DNA from: Moringa oleifera | Taxonomy: Eukaryota > Streptophyta > Magnoliopsida > Brassicales > Moringaceae | Length of the DNA stretch: 64,000 nucleotides | Assembly: GCA_021397835.1 (NCBI GenBank) | Contig: JAJFZO010000028.1 | Location: 1,054,001 to 1,118,000, forward strand | Direction of reading: 5' to 3' | Shown here: piece by piece, positions 36,747 to 49,145 of the stretch | How positions within the stretch are numbered: the first letter of the stretch is position 1 | Layout: each line of letters starts with the position of its first letter | The notes under the pieces: model-generated | Told to the model about the DNA's origin: nothing | Databases searched by the model: none | Seen by the model: the letters and a program-made list of their open reading frames with translations, nothing else | Position numbers and translations under genes: made by a program

Positions 36747-37352
36747 TGACACTGGAGTGGTTATATTACCACATTTAGCCATGATGCTATCTGATAGATA
36801 GTTGGCATGCATATTGGAAGATTTTCTATAGAGGAAGTTATGAAAGCTTCTTTAGTGGTGGACAGTTAGCATGCACCTTAGCAATCTTCAAGAGAGACTT
36901 ATTTCAATTCACTAACCTCTTTTTTTGTCAAAGAAATGTATCAAATGATTTAATTCTCAGCAAAAACTTAATGATTTTCGAAATCCCAAAGGATGAAAGT
37001 TTGCTCCATGCACTCATATTTGTTTTCATGCTTTAGGCTTAAAAGATAGTTGAAACTTTAGTTGTATATTCAAAAACTCTTTGTGTTCTTTTTTTCATAT
37101 TTGTATCTCTTAGGATGTGGTGTTCATGTATACCCCCTTTAATAGATGAATTTTGAGGTTTTAATGTCCTTGTTTATTATCTTTAGAGTGGTGATTTTTT
37201 GTTTTCCTTTTGTATTAAACTTGGTGATGAGCCTTTTATCCCCAATTTTTATTTAAATCTATTCACACTTGCGCTTGTACTCTCTAAATAAATTTTCTAG
37301 TAAAATTACCTTACTTTCCATTCTTAAAATTGTTCCTTCAAAATATGGTACA
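36747..37352 (+). mobile_element. 3' LTR of the gypsy element
   Basis: Begins TGACACTGGAGTGG after a purine-rich tract and ends near ATATGGTACA, about 606 bp. It matches the other LTR copies in the window along its full length and is followed at once by CCCTAAA-type repeat. It serves as the reference copy for defining the family here. Confidence 0.85.
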
Positions 37353-39640
37353 TAACCTTTAAACCCTAAATCTTAAACATTAAACCTTAACCGCTAAATG
37401 CGAATTCGTAAACCTTAAACTACCTCTAAACATTAAATCCCTAATCCTAAACCCTATCCTCTAAATCCTAACCACAAAACTTTCACCTTTAAACCTTAAA
37501 TCCAAAACTAATTCTTAAACCTTTCGCCTTAAACTTTAAACACTAAACACCTAACTCATAAAGGCCAACCCATAACCCAAGAACCCTAAACTCAAAACCC
37601 TACCCTTAAACCTTAAACCTAAAATCTAAAGACTATTTACCCTAAACACTAAACTTGAACCCCTTAAACCCTAACTCTTAAACCAAAACAGTAATCCCCT
37701 AAACCTAACTTGTTAACCCATAACCCTTAAGACCTAAATCTATACCTTTAAACCATAAGCCTTAAATCCCAAACGCTAACTACTACACTCTAACCTTAGA
37801 ATTCTAAACCCTATCCCTAACCCATAAACTCCAACCCTTAAACCTAACTACTAAATAGTAAACCCAAAATCTTAACCCCTAGCACCTAGATCCCAAACTA
37901 AACTCACAATGCTAACCACGAAACTTTCAAACCTAAATCCTAAATCTTAAACCTTAAACTTGGCCATTAAATCGTAAATTCTAAACCTTAATCCATAATC
38001 TTTAAGTCCCAAACCTCACCTTAACCCCGAAACCCTTAACATTGAACCCTAACTCTAACCCTTAACACCTAGAATCGTAAACTAAACTTTGAATCCCAAC
38101 CATTAAATCACAAACCTTAAACCTTAATCCATAATCCTTAAGCTTCAAATCTTACCCAAACCCCTAAACCCTTAACATTAAACTTTAAACTCTAACCCCT
38201 AAAACGTATATCCAAGTAGTAACCCCTGAACTTTAAGCACTAAATCCTAAATCTTAAATCCTAAGCTTAATCTTTACCCTAAAAATAAACTCGAATAGCC
38301 AAACCATAAACCATAAATGTTAAACCCTAAAACCTAAATTTAAAATGTGAACCCTTTATCTTTAACAACTAACTCCTAAACCATTAAATCACTAAACCTT
38401 GAACTTAACCCCTAAGCCCTAACTCCTAAACCATTAAAATCAAAACTCAAAACCCTAAATGTGAAACTAACCCTTGGCTGTTTAACCCTAAATACTAATC
38501 CTTAAACCCTAAACTAAAAATCCAAATGCACCTTATCCAATAAACTTTAACCCTCAATCATAAACCCTAAACCCTAAACTCAAAACCCCAAATATTAAAT
38601 CCTAATCCCTAAACACCAAACTGTAAACTCTAACCCCTCAACCCTAAAACCCTAGCTAATAATCCTTAAATTCTAAACCTTAAATTGTAAACTCAAAATT
38701 CTAAAGCCCAAGCCCTAAGTCTTAAATCTTTAACCTTAATCTCTAAATCCTAACATCCAAACCCCTAATTCTAAGCTGAAAATCCTAAATTTTTACCCCT
38801 AAAACTGAATGATTAAACGTTAACCTGTAACCCATAAACTCAATCACATAAACCCTAACCGATAAATCATAAGCTCAAACACATAAACCCTAACCCCCAC
38901 CCGTTAAACCTAAACCTCGAACACTAACCCATAATCACTTACCATGAAGTCTAAACTTGAAACCTCATCCCGTAGCCTTAATCCAAAAATCTAATCTTTA
39001 ACCTGAAATCATAAACTGTATCCTCTAAATTCTAACCACTAAACCCCATTCCTGCACCTTAAACTCTAGAACCCTAACCCTAAACCTTAGCCCCTAAATC
39101 CTAACTCATAAACTTAAACTTAACACCTCAATCCTAAAACATAACCCTTGAAACCTAACCCCTAATTTTAAGACTCTAAACCATAATCATTAAACTTTAA
39201 ACTCTAAAACCTAATCTTTAACCCCTAAACTCTAATCCTTCAGTCTTAACCCCTAAACTCTGAATCCTAAAACCTAAACCGAAAACCCAAGACATTAGAG
39301 CCCAAACCCTAAGTTCTAACCCATAAACCTTAAACCCCAAATATTAGAGCTGAATCGCTATCCCCTAACCCCTGCTAAAATCTAAAGCTTAAACCAAAAA
39401 CTCTTTATCCTAGGTTTTAATCACTGATCCTTAAACCCTAAAATTTAACCTTTATTATTGAAAACCTAACCTCTAAACCCTAAACATTAAACCCTACACC
39501 CTAATCCTAAACCCCAACTCCAAATTTGTTAACACTAAACCATAAATGTAGCACCTAAGCCTTTAAGCTGATGCCCCAAATTGTTACCCTAAACACTAAA
39601 AACTAAATCCTAAACCCTAACCTCTCAATCCTAAAATTTG
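37353..39640 (-). repeat. Degenerate telomere-like block, inverted (CCCTAAA)
   Basis: About 2.3 kb of heptamers such as ACCCTAA, ACCTTAA and ATCCTAA. This is the only long telomere-like block with the C-rich strand on plus. It starts exactly at the LTR end and flips to TTTAGGG orientation near 39640. No gene is seen. Confidence 0.88.
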
Positions 39641-40020
39641 ATTAGGTTATGAGAGTCAAGTTTTATGGGTTAGAGCTTAGGGTTTGGGCTCTAATGTCTT
39701 GAGTTTTCAGTTTAGGTTTTAGGATTCAGAGTTTAGGGGTTAGTGTTTAGGATTTAATGTATAGTTATTAAGATTTGGGGTTAGGGTTTAGGGTTAATTT
39801 TTATGGGTAACAGTTCATGCAATTGGATAGGGTTCAGGGGTAGTGTGTTAAGGTTTTGGTTCAGGGTTCAAGGTTTAAAGTTTGGACTAGAGGGTTTAGG
39901 ATTTAGAGGTTACAGATTTGGATTGGAGGTTAGGGGTTATGGTTTACAATTTAGGGTATATGGGCTAGGGTTTCAGGTTTAGAGCTCTGAGTTCAAGGTT
40001 TAGGTTTAAGTTTAGGGTTC
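39641..40020 (+). repeat. Degenerate telomere-like block (TTTAGGG)
   Basis: About 380 bp in the usual orientation, between the inversion point and a truncated LTR. Units such as GGTTTAG and GGGTTAG are seen. Confidence 0.82.
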
Positions 40021-40302
40021 CATTCTCTGTATCCCTTGGGATGATAGCCATTGAGTGCATTAGAAACATCTTTGTTCCTTTGTACCTTTTCGAGTGGTGT
40101 GTCATGAGGTTGTTGTATCCTTATTTGTTGTCCTTATGGTGGTGATTCTCTATGCCCCTTTGTTATTAAACTTGATGGTGAGCCTTTTATCACTATTTTC
40201 ATTCAAATCTGTTTGAAATGTTCTTATACTTTCCATACAAAATTTTTAACAAAGTTACACAATTTTTGTTCCAAATACTATTCTATCATAATATGGAATC
40301 AT
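40021..40302 (+). mobile_element. LTR 3'-half fragment, plus strand
   Basis: Matches the 3' part of the LTR (AGTGGTG, TTAAACTTGATGGTGAGCC, TTCATTCAAATCTGTT) and ends ATATGGAATCA. The 5' half is missing. Telomere-like repeat lies on both sides. Confidence 0.8.
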
Positions 40303-40768
40303 AGTGTTTTGGGATTAGGGCAAAGTTTTTTGGTTTAGGATTTACAATCTAGTGGTTACCGGTTTGGGTTTAAGGATTAAGAGTTTATGTATTAAGGTTT
40401 AGAGTGTAGAGTTTTTAGGGTTTTATGACTAGGGTTTTGGGCTTCAGGATTAGAGTTTTAGGATTTAATATTTAGATTTTAAGGTTTAGTATTGATGGTT
40501 AGAGGTTAAAGTTTTTGTTTTGGGATTAGGTTTCAGGAGTTAGGGTCTAGAACTTAGGGTTTTGTTTGGGGGTTAGGATTTAGGATTGAGTGGTTAGGAT
40601 TCAGGATTTAGGGTCTAGAACTTAGGATTTTGTTTGGGGGTTAGGATTTAGGATTGAGTGGTTAGGGTTCAGGAGTTAGTGTTTAGGGATTAGCTTAGGT
40701 TTTACAGTTAAAAGGTTGGGGTTTAGGCATTTGGGTTTACGGCTGAATGGTTATGTGTTAGGTTTAGG
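40303..40768 (+). repeat. Degenerate telomere-like block between two LTRs
   Basis: About 466 bp of TTTAGGG-type heptamers flanked on both sides by LTR copies in the same orientation. Contains a 68-bp tandem duplication. Confidence 0.85.
40541..40676 (+). repeat. 68-bp tandem duplication in telomere-like repeat
   Basis: TAGGGTCTAGAACTTAGG followed by TTTTGTTTGGGGGTTAGG occurs at 40541 and again at 40609. The two copies are nearly identical, so the duplication is recent relative to the array. Confidence 0.88.
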
Positions 40769-41311
40769 TGACCCAAGAGTGCCTATGTTACCACATTCAA
40801 CCCATGATGCTATGTGATGGATAGTTGGCACCATGGAAGATTTTCAAGAGAGGAAGTCATAGAAGTTTCTTTGGTGGTGGACAGATGACATGCATCTTAG
40901 CAATTTTCAAGAAAGTTGTTTCAACCTACTAACTCCATGTTTTTGTCAACAAAATGCATTGAATGAGATTGTTATGAACAAAAGCTGAATCATACTCATA
41001 GTCCCGATGCATGGAGGGTTGTTCCACGCACTAGTATTTATTTTTATGCGTTAGGCTTAGAAGACAACCTAGACTTTGATTGTATGTGCAGACACCGTTT
41101 GAGTTCTCTTTTCAATATCTGTATCTCTTTGGTTGGGAGCCATTGAGTGATGAAAAATATCTTTATATCTCTTACGGTGGATTTCATCTTTATCCCTTTG
41201 AGTGTTAAGGTAACGATTTTTCATATCCCTTTGGCTTAAAACTTAGTGGTGAGCCTTCCATCATCCAGCAAAGGTGCATGATTTCCATTCCAAAAATCGT
41301 TCCAATATAAT
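40769..41311 (+). mobile_element. Near full-length solo LTR, plus strand
   Basis: Begins TGACCCAAGAGTGCC and runs through all parts of the family LTR (CCACATTCAACCC, the TTTGATTGTATGTGCAGAC stretch, GTGGTGAGCC) to about TACGGTAT. It has no internal retrotransposon sequence beside it. Telomere-like repeat flanks both sides. I could not define a clear target duplication. Confidence 0.8.
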
Positions 41312-41640
41312 ACGGTATTTTTAGTGTTTAGAGTTTAGGGGCTAGGAGTTTAGGATTAGAGTTTAGGGCTCAAGGTTGTGGTTTAAGGTTAGGGTTTGGC
41401 ATTTTGGATTTATGGTTTGGAATCTAAGGGTTATGGTTTAGGAGTTATAGCTTAAAGATTAGTTTAGGATTTAAGATTTGGGAGTTAGAATTTAGAGGTT
41501 ACAGTTTAAGGCTCGGGTTGGGGTTTATGGTTTAACGGATTAGGTTTAGGTTTTAGAGTTTAGCGATTAATGATTAGGGTTGGGGTTTAGAATTTAAGTG
41601 TCCTCGTTTAAGGGTTAGGATTTATAGTCTAGGGTTTATA
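41312..41640 (+). repeat. Degenerate telomere-like block
   Basis: About 330 bp of TTTAGGG-type heptamers directly after an LTR. It changes to reverse 17-bp satellite at about 41641. Confidence 0.85.
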
Positions 41641-44600
41641 GTTTAGGCCTAACTAAGAAATATCAGGCCCCATTAGTTATTAGACCTAATTAATAATTTT
41701 ACTCAATTATATCTAAATTTATATTTTAATTTCAGCTCAATTATATCTTAGGCTCATTCTTATGCTTAGTTACGTATGGGTTCATGCACATTACACTCAA
41801 TTATACATGAGGCTAATTAAATGTTGGACCCAATTTTTTCGTTAGTCCTATTTTATTCTTAAACCCAATTTTTTTATTAAGCTTAATTAAATCTTGGATC
41901 AAATTAAATCTTAAACCTAATTAATATTAGAATCAATAAATTGTTAGGTTCACTCATATCACTAGTCCAATTACATCATAGACTCACCTAATTGTTATGT
42001 TTAAATATATTTTAAATCAAATTATTTATTAGATCCAAATATATATGAGGGCAAAATTTTTATTAGGCCTAGCTAATCTTAGATATAATTAAAATTTTAA
42101 ACTCAATCTATTCTTAAGCTCGATTACATCTTAAGTCTAATATTTTGTTAGGCTCAATTATATATTAAGTCTAATTATATTCTTTTGCCTAATGAATTGT
42201 CAGATCAAATCAATAGTTAAGTTAAATTATATATTATGTCCAATTATTTATTACGACAGTGTTGTTATTTAGTCCAACTATATATACTAAGCCCAATTTT
42301 CATTAGGCCTCGTTAATATTTTGCACAATGAATTATTTGATTCAATTAACTTTTAAACTCAATTGCATATTCAACCTAATTATTTTTATATCTCAATTAT
42401 TGTTTAGACCAATAAATAGAAATAAGGATCAATTTATTCTGAAGCTGAATTATCTCTTCATTTCATGGACGTTTAGACCTAATTATATATTAGGACCTTT
42501 TATTAAGTCTAATTGTCGATTGCAAGCAATAATGATAAAGTCATGCAAGCAATAATGATAAAGTCAATCATATATTGTGTCGAATTATACTATTTAGTTA
42601 TTAGATCAAATTAATTATTAGGTTAAATTAATCTTTAAGTTCAATTACTTATTGCTAAGCCTATTTTATTCTTAGGTTCAATTATTTATTAAGTCAATTA
42701 ATTGCTAGGTCTTGTTATTTACAATGATCATTTTGAGTCCAACTATATCTAGGCTCAAATTGTCCTACACCCAATTATTTGTTGGACTTAAGATGCTAGA
42801 CTCAATTAGTTACTAGGCCAAATTATATCTTAAGGCCAATTAATTATTGGACATAATTATATTTTAAATTCACTTATTCATTAGGTCAATTTTATTTTTA
42901 AGACTAACTGAACATTAAGCTAAATTGATTGTCAGGCACAAATTATTAGTTAGACTCATGCATACCACACCTAATTATATCTCAAGTCCAACTAATTATT
43001 GTGTTCAGTTATATTTTCAGTCATTAATTATTAGGCCCAATTATATTTTATAATCAATTATTATTTTTGACTCATTTCGTTTTTAAGCTTAATTATATAT
43101 TAAGTTTGATTATTTATTAAGCTCTATTATATATTAAACTCAATTAATTCTTAGTCATGATTAAATTTTAAGCGTATTTAATTATTAATATAGATTAATT
43201 GTTATACCTAATTAAATTTTGGATCAAAAATTATTATACTCAATTAATCTTATGCTGAATTGCTTATTAGGCCCATTTCATTCTGAAGCCCAAATACACA
43301 TTAAAAACTATTTTTTATTGAGGCTACGTAATTCATAGGTCCAAATAGTTCTTAGGCTACATTGCATATAAGGCGCAATTTATTTTTTGTCCAATTAATT
43401 CTTGTGTTAAATTGATGTAAATTAGGTCCAATTGGTTCATAGACCTAATTATTTATTATGTTAATGGTAGGTCAAATTAATTATCATGCCCAATTAAATG
43501 TTAAGATCAATTAATTATTTTTTCTTATATATATTAAGTTAAATTATTTATTAGCACTAATTTTAATTAAGTCTAATTTTTTATTAGGTTCAATTAAATC
43601 TGATGCTCAACTACATTCTTAACCATAATTAAATCATAGAGTAATTTAATTATTAGGCTCAATTTATTGCTTAGTCAAATTAATTTTTGAGCACAATCAA
43701 TTGTTAAGTTTAATTAATTGGACAGCTTTATATTTTAGCCTGAATAATTTATTAGACCTACTTTGTTTTTGGTCAAATTATATATTAAAATAAATTATTT
43801 ATCAGCCCAGTTTATATATTAAGTTCAATTTTGATTTGATCTAATTAAATCATATACCATAATTACCTATAAAGACTAATAAATTATTAAGCTTGATTAA
43901 TTGTTAGACCAAATACCTATTAGACCAAATTATTTTTTGGTCTAATTAACATCCGGTTATTTCATTTGCTATTAGGTGTAATTAATACTTAGCTTCACCC
44001 ACAATACTCCTGACTAAATGTTAGGTTCAATTAATTATTATGCGTAATTATTTATAAGGCCCAATATATCTCAAGTTCGGCTATAATTTGGTAACAATTA
44101 TACCTTAAGTCCAATTATAATGAGTCCCAATTCATCGTAAAACCAATTATTAGTTGGGCTTATGCACGTTAAATTAATTATTGAGTCTAGATATCTTGGC
44201 ATCAATTAATTATGAGGACTAATTTTTTATCTTATGTTGAATTATATATTAATGCCGCTTAGTTTATTAAGGCCAATTATATCTTGACCCAATTTTATAT
44301 TAGATTGAAAGAAATTTTAGGCCTGACTAAATCTTAAGTCAAATCAGATATTATGATCAATTAGTTGGGCTCAAATAATTATTAGATGAAACTAATTATT
44401 AGGCTCAATTTCATCTCAAGTTTAATTAATTTATTAGGTTAATTTCGTTTTTAAATCAATACTTATTATTTTTTAAAACTCAATTATATATTAATCTTAA
44501 TTTTTGTTAGACCTAAATAATTATTAAACTCATTGAATTTCTAGAATCCAATGAATTATGAAATCTAATTAATTTTTAAACTTGATTACTCAATAAGGCA

Positions 44601-46559
44601 ATTATGCTTGAGACCCAATTCATTTTTAGATCTAATTGATATACATTAGGCCTAATTAATTATCAGACTCATTTATAATTTGAGAAATTAGGCTTAATTT
44701 TTATCTTAGTTTCAATTTGTTCTTGGCTTATAATTAAGCTCATGCACGCTACGCCTAAGTATATATAAAAACCAACTTTTTATTAGGCCCACTTAGATAA
44801 TTCTATCTCAGTTTAATTACTTTTTAGACTCAATTAAATGGTAGACTATAATTATTTATTTTTATTAAGTTTAATTATATATTAAACCTAATTTTTTATC
44901 AAATGAAATTAAATCTTAAGCTTAGCTAATGATTTTGGCCTCATGAGTCATCAGATATAATTGATTCTTAGGCTCAATTACATATTGAGCCCAATAAATT
45001 TATTAGGCTTATTTTATTCTTAGTCCCAATTGTATATTAAAACTAATTTTTTTATTAAACCCAATCAAATCTTAAGCCTAATTAATTGCTTGAAGCAATG
45101 AATTATTTAATTAATTGTTAAGCTCAATTATGGTCAATTATTTTTATAATTTGATTAATTTTTAGGCTTCATTAATATAAGTTAGGCTAAACTTATCCAT
45201 AATTTGGGTCCAATTACATCTTAAGCTCATTTGTTTATAGGTCCAAATATTTGTTAGGCTCATGTATGATAGGTCTAATTAATTATTATATATTAAATTC
45301 AATTAATTATGTATTGAAACCATTTCATTCTTAGGTCCAATCATATACTAAGCTCAATTATTTATTCAGATTGACTATTATTAAGCTAAATTCTTTATTA
45401 TGCCTAATCAAAGCTTAGAAACAACAATTTTTAAGCTTGCACAACTAAATCTAAGGCTCAATTAGTTTTTAGACCTAATTACTGGTCAAACTAAGTGAGT
45501 TATTAAACTCAATCATATCTTAGGACTAATTATTTATTGGGTCTATTTAGTTATCAAGCTCATTTTTATATTAAATTCAATCATTTAAGTGGCTTAATTA
45601 CTAAACCCAATTGAATCTTATACTCAATTATTTGTTAGACCTAATGAATTGCTAGTCTATTAAATTGTTAAGTCCAATTAATTTTTAAGTTCAATTATAT
45701 ATTAGGCCCAATTATTTTTTGTGCTCTATTAATTCTTAGGCATGATTTTTTTCCTTAGCCAAATTATTTTTAAGTTAATGAACGATTGACCTAATTAATT
45801 ATTAAACCCAATAAATATCAAACTTAGTTATATTTAGTGCTAATACACACTAGGCCCAATTATGTATTATGTTGAATTATTTATCGAATCCAATTAATCT
45901 CAAGTTCCATTATATTAGATCCAATATTTCATAGACTCCATTATACATGATGCCAAATTATATATCATGTATCCTATTTTTTAGGCTCAATCAGTTTGAA
46001 ATTTAATTATATCTTTAGTTGTATTATTTATTAAGTTCAATTATATGTCAAATTATTTCTTAGGCTTATACAAATTACTTAATTGATGTATTAAGTCAAA
46101 CATCTACATCATACATCCAATTATGTACTAAGTTCAAGTATATATTAAGCCCAATTTTCTAGAAGGCCCAATTAAATTTTAAGCCCATTATTTTATTAGT
46201 CCAATTTAGGCCTTAAGCTCAATTGTTAATATCAATTGTTTATTAAGTCAAGATTTATAGTAAACTTATTTTTTATTAAATCCAAACAAATTAATATTAA
46301 GCTTAATGAATTGTTATGTCCAATTAATTGCTAACATCACTTATACAGTTGACCTGATTAAATATTAAATCCTATAATTATGGGATCCAATTAATTATTA
46401 CGCTAAATTATATCATAAGTTCAATCATCGTTTATGTTCAATTATATCTTAGACTCAATACATTTATGGATTCAATTATGCAAAGGGTTCATGCTTGTTA
46501 CACTAAATTATATCTTCATTTACTCAACAATAGATTATGCTCAATTAAACTCATTTTTT
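41641..46559 (-). repeat. 17-bp satellite, reverse orientation
   Basis: Reverse monomers throughout. The part at about 43930-45400 is a diverged relative of the 1.27-kb higher-order unit (shares TTTATAATTTGAG, GCTCATGCACGCTACGCC and the TTAGTTTATTAAGG landmark). CATGCA-type variant monomers recur. No gene is seen. Confidence 0.85.
42521..42566 (+). repeat. Perfect 23-bp tandem duplication
   Basis: The 23-base unit beginning TGCAAGCAATAATGATAAAG occurs twice head to tail with no mismatch. Confidence 0.93.
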
Positions 46560-47193
46560 TTATGAGAACAGTATTTGGAATGAAAATAATATAATTTTAA
46601 TAAAAAAAATTTGTTTGTAAAGAATAAACACAAGTTTGAATAGATTCGAATGAAAATAAAGGATAAAAGGTTCATCATCAAGTTTAATACCAAAAGGATA
46701 CAGAAAATCACCACCTTAAAGACAATAAAAATGAATACAAAAACGTCACAACTTACCACTCAAAGAGTTATAGATGAGCACCACCCTAAGAGAAACATAT
46801 ATATTTTTCACCACTCAGTGGCTCCCAACCAAAGAGATACAGAGATGAAAGAGAGAACTCAAAGAGTTTCTGCACACACAATGAAAGTTTGAACTATCTC
46901 TTACAAGTCTAAAGCATGAAAATAAATACTAGTGCATGAAACAACCACCCTCCAAGCATTAGGAGTACAAACATAATTAAGCTTCGCTAATGACTAGCTC
47001 ATTCAATGTGTTTCAATAACAAAAAAAAAAAAAAAGGAGTTAACGGGTGAAATAACTCTTCCTTCAAAATTGCTTAGATGCACACCAATTGTTTACCACA
47101 GAAGAAACTTCAAAAACTTTCTCTAAGGTGCAAGCCAACTATCCATCACATAGCATGATGGGTTGATTGAGGTAACGTAGGTACTCCTGTAAT
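46560..47193 (-). mobile_element. Near full-length LTR, minus strand
   Basis: The reverse complement runs from a start near 47193 (ACAGGAGTACCTACG) to the CATTCCAAATACTGTTC stretch near 46560, about 634 bp. The purine tract that precedes an LTR (CTAGGGAAGAT on the minus strand) lies next to 47193, so this is a 3' LTR joined to a short element tail (47194-47222). Confidence 0.8.
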
Positions 47194-47222
47194 CTTCCCT
47201 AGTTGAAAAAGACTTCTCCTCA

Positions 47223-47466
47223 ACCCTCCTTGTATAGGGATTACAAACTAATTAAATTTTTGCTAATAACTAAATCATTCAATGCATTTCTCTAACCAAA
47301 AAAGAGAGTTAGTGGTCTCTTGAAAATTGCTATGGTGCATGCCAATTGTCCACAACTAAAGAAGCTTCCATAACTTACTCTCATGAAAATATTTCAAAGT
47401 GTATGCCAACTGTTCATCACATAGCATCGTGGACTGAATGTGGTAATATAACCACTCTGAGTGTCA
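47223..47466 (-). mobile_element. LTR 5' fragment, minus strand
   Basis: On the minus strand starts TGACACTCAGAGTGG at 47466 and runs to the GGAGGGTTG stretch near 47223, where the tail of another copy begins. Only the first 40% or so of the LTR is kept. Confidence 0.75.
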
Positions 47467-47918
47467 AAGTATCCTTAAAACACCACCATGAGCTTATACC
47501 AAAATCACTTGTCTCAAAGAACCAAATGGAATACACAATGCATTAGCTTTAAAAGGAAAGCCATCAAAGATAGATAACTGTTTATAAAAACCTAATTTGC
47601 AATCAAATCCCACCACTTTAACCTTTATGGTTGATAAAAGAAAATGCTTCTTACTCAATGTATTAGCAACAATATTTTGAACACCAGATTTGTGCTTGAT
47701 GGCAAAAGTATGCAAGAAATCAACCCAAATTGCATGTCGCTTGTTTAATTTGTGCTAGTGATTGATGAACTTTAATACTTTATGATCAGAATAAAGAACA
47801 AAATATTTTGCTAGAAGATATTAATTCCAATAGTACAAGGCTCTATAAGTCGCATAAAACTCCTTCTCATAAGTGTAATACTTCTTTCGACAATCATTAA
47901 GCTTCTCGCTGAAAATTT
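47467..47918 (-). pseudogene. Gypsy RNase H fragment, minus strand
   Basis: Minus-strand frames show KLNDCRKKYYTYEKEF, IKHKSGVQNIVANTLSKK and FDGFPFKANALCIP, the end of RNase H and the start of the integrase region of gypsy pol. It is joined at both ends to LTR starts, an arrangement no intact element has. Frames are broken, so it is non-functional. Confidence 0.85.
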
Positions 47919-48208
47919 TTTAAGTCTAAAACATGAAAATAAATATTAATACATAGAATAACCCTTAATGCTTTGAGATTTCAAAAATCATTAAGTTTTA
48001 CAGATAATTAAATTATTTAATGCATTTGTTTAACAAAAAATAAAGTTAGTGGACTAAAATAAATCTCTCTTGAAGATTGACAAAGTGCATGCAAACAATC
48101 CACCACTAAGGAAGCTTCCATAACCTCTTCTCTATAAAATCTTGCAAAGTGCATGCCAACTATCTTTCACATAGTATCATGGGTTAAATGTGATAAAAAT
48201 CTTGAAAA
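47919..48208 (-). mobile_element. LTR 5' fragment, minus strand
   Basis: Reading minus strand, follows the integrase tail and a degenerate purine tract. It keeps CACATTTAACCCATGATAC and the AGTGGTGGATTGTTTGCATG stretch, and breaks off after the ATTTTCATGTTTTAGAC stretch into RNase H sequence. Confidence 0.75.
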
Positions 48209-49110
48209 AGATTTGTCCTCAAGTTTCCAATGTGTCTCTTAGAAAGATTAGATTAAGTCAGCCACATTGAATGTTGGGGAAACTCCATAATTAGCTGGTA
48301 ACTCAATCTTATAAATATTTTTACCAATCCTCCTGAGCACCTTAAATGGACCATCAGCCTTTAGTTTTAACTTCTTTTTTTTTTTTTGCGGAATCCTCTC
48401 CTTTCTTAGATGAATCAAAATTAGATCACTTTCTTTGAAAGTCCACATACTTTTGATGTTTATTGGCAAATTCCTTGTATTTATCGTTTTGCTTCTTAAT
48501 GGTTGTTCTTATAGTCTTATGCAACTTCTTGATCTACTTTTCTTTTTCATCAGCATCTCCACTAAATTGCTTGGCTGTAGGATGAGGAACCAAATCCAAA
48601 TGACATATAGAATTAGCACCATAAACAACTTCAAATGGACGCATAGCTGTATGCATAGAGCAATTGTAGGTAAACTCAATTTAAGAAAAAACTAGATCCC
48701 ATTACTTAATGTCTTTGCTAACATAACTTCTTAGCAGGTTCCCCAAGCTCTTGGGTATTACCTCAGTTTATCCATCAGTTTGGGGATGATGGGACTCATA
48801 ACTTCTTAGCAACTATCTTCTCAATTTGTTCATGAGTTTGTGAAAAAATTTGGTGAAGTACACAGTTGCCTCCATAAGGTTCTTCAAAAATGGAATTTTG
48901 AATCTCGATAAAAAACAATAGCCTTTGGAATGTCATGCAACTTCACGATCTCATTGAAATACAAATTAGCAACACAAGATGCATTATTTGTTTTGTTGCA
49001 AGAAACAAAGTGAGACATCTTCGAGAACCTATCAATAACTACTATAATTGAATCCTTATTCCTTTGTCTTATTGGCAGTCCCATATAAAAATCAAGACTT
49101 ACATCCTAAG
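48209..49110 (-). pseudogene. Gypsy integrase fragment, minus strand
   Basis: The minus strand reads from 49084: MGLPIRQRNKDSIIVVIDRF, then SKMSHF, LHDIPKAIVFYRDSKFHF (integrase core, two of three DDE acidic residues in place), and at 48469-48248 the C-terminal part with KADGPFKVLRRIGKNIYKIE and SPTFNVADL. Stops and shifts separate these. The upstream break falls at a direct repeat (49028 and 49111). This is decayed pol from the same family as 34351-36746. Confidence 0.88.
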
Positions 49111-49128
49111 CCTATCAATAACTACTAT
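49111..49128. repeat. 18-bp direct repeat at a retroelement breakpoint
   Basis: CCTATCAATAACTACTAT is identical to 49028-49045 inside the integrase fragment. It sits exactly where minus-strand pol gives way to plus-strand LTR. Confidence 0.9.
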
Positions 49129-49145
49129 GATCAGTGATGGAGTGT

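Noticed and set aside
42328..42555. 75-codon open frame on the plus strand
   Set aside because: It lies in reverse 17-bp satellite and includes the 23-bp duplication. Its Ile/Asn/Leu-rich composition reflects the AT-rich repeat.
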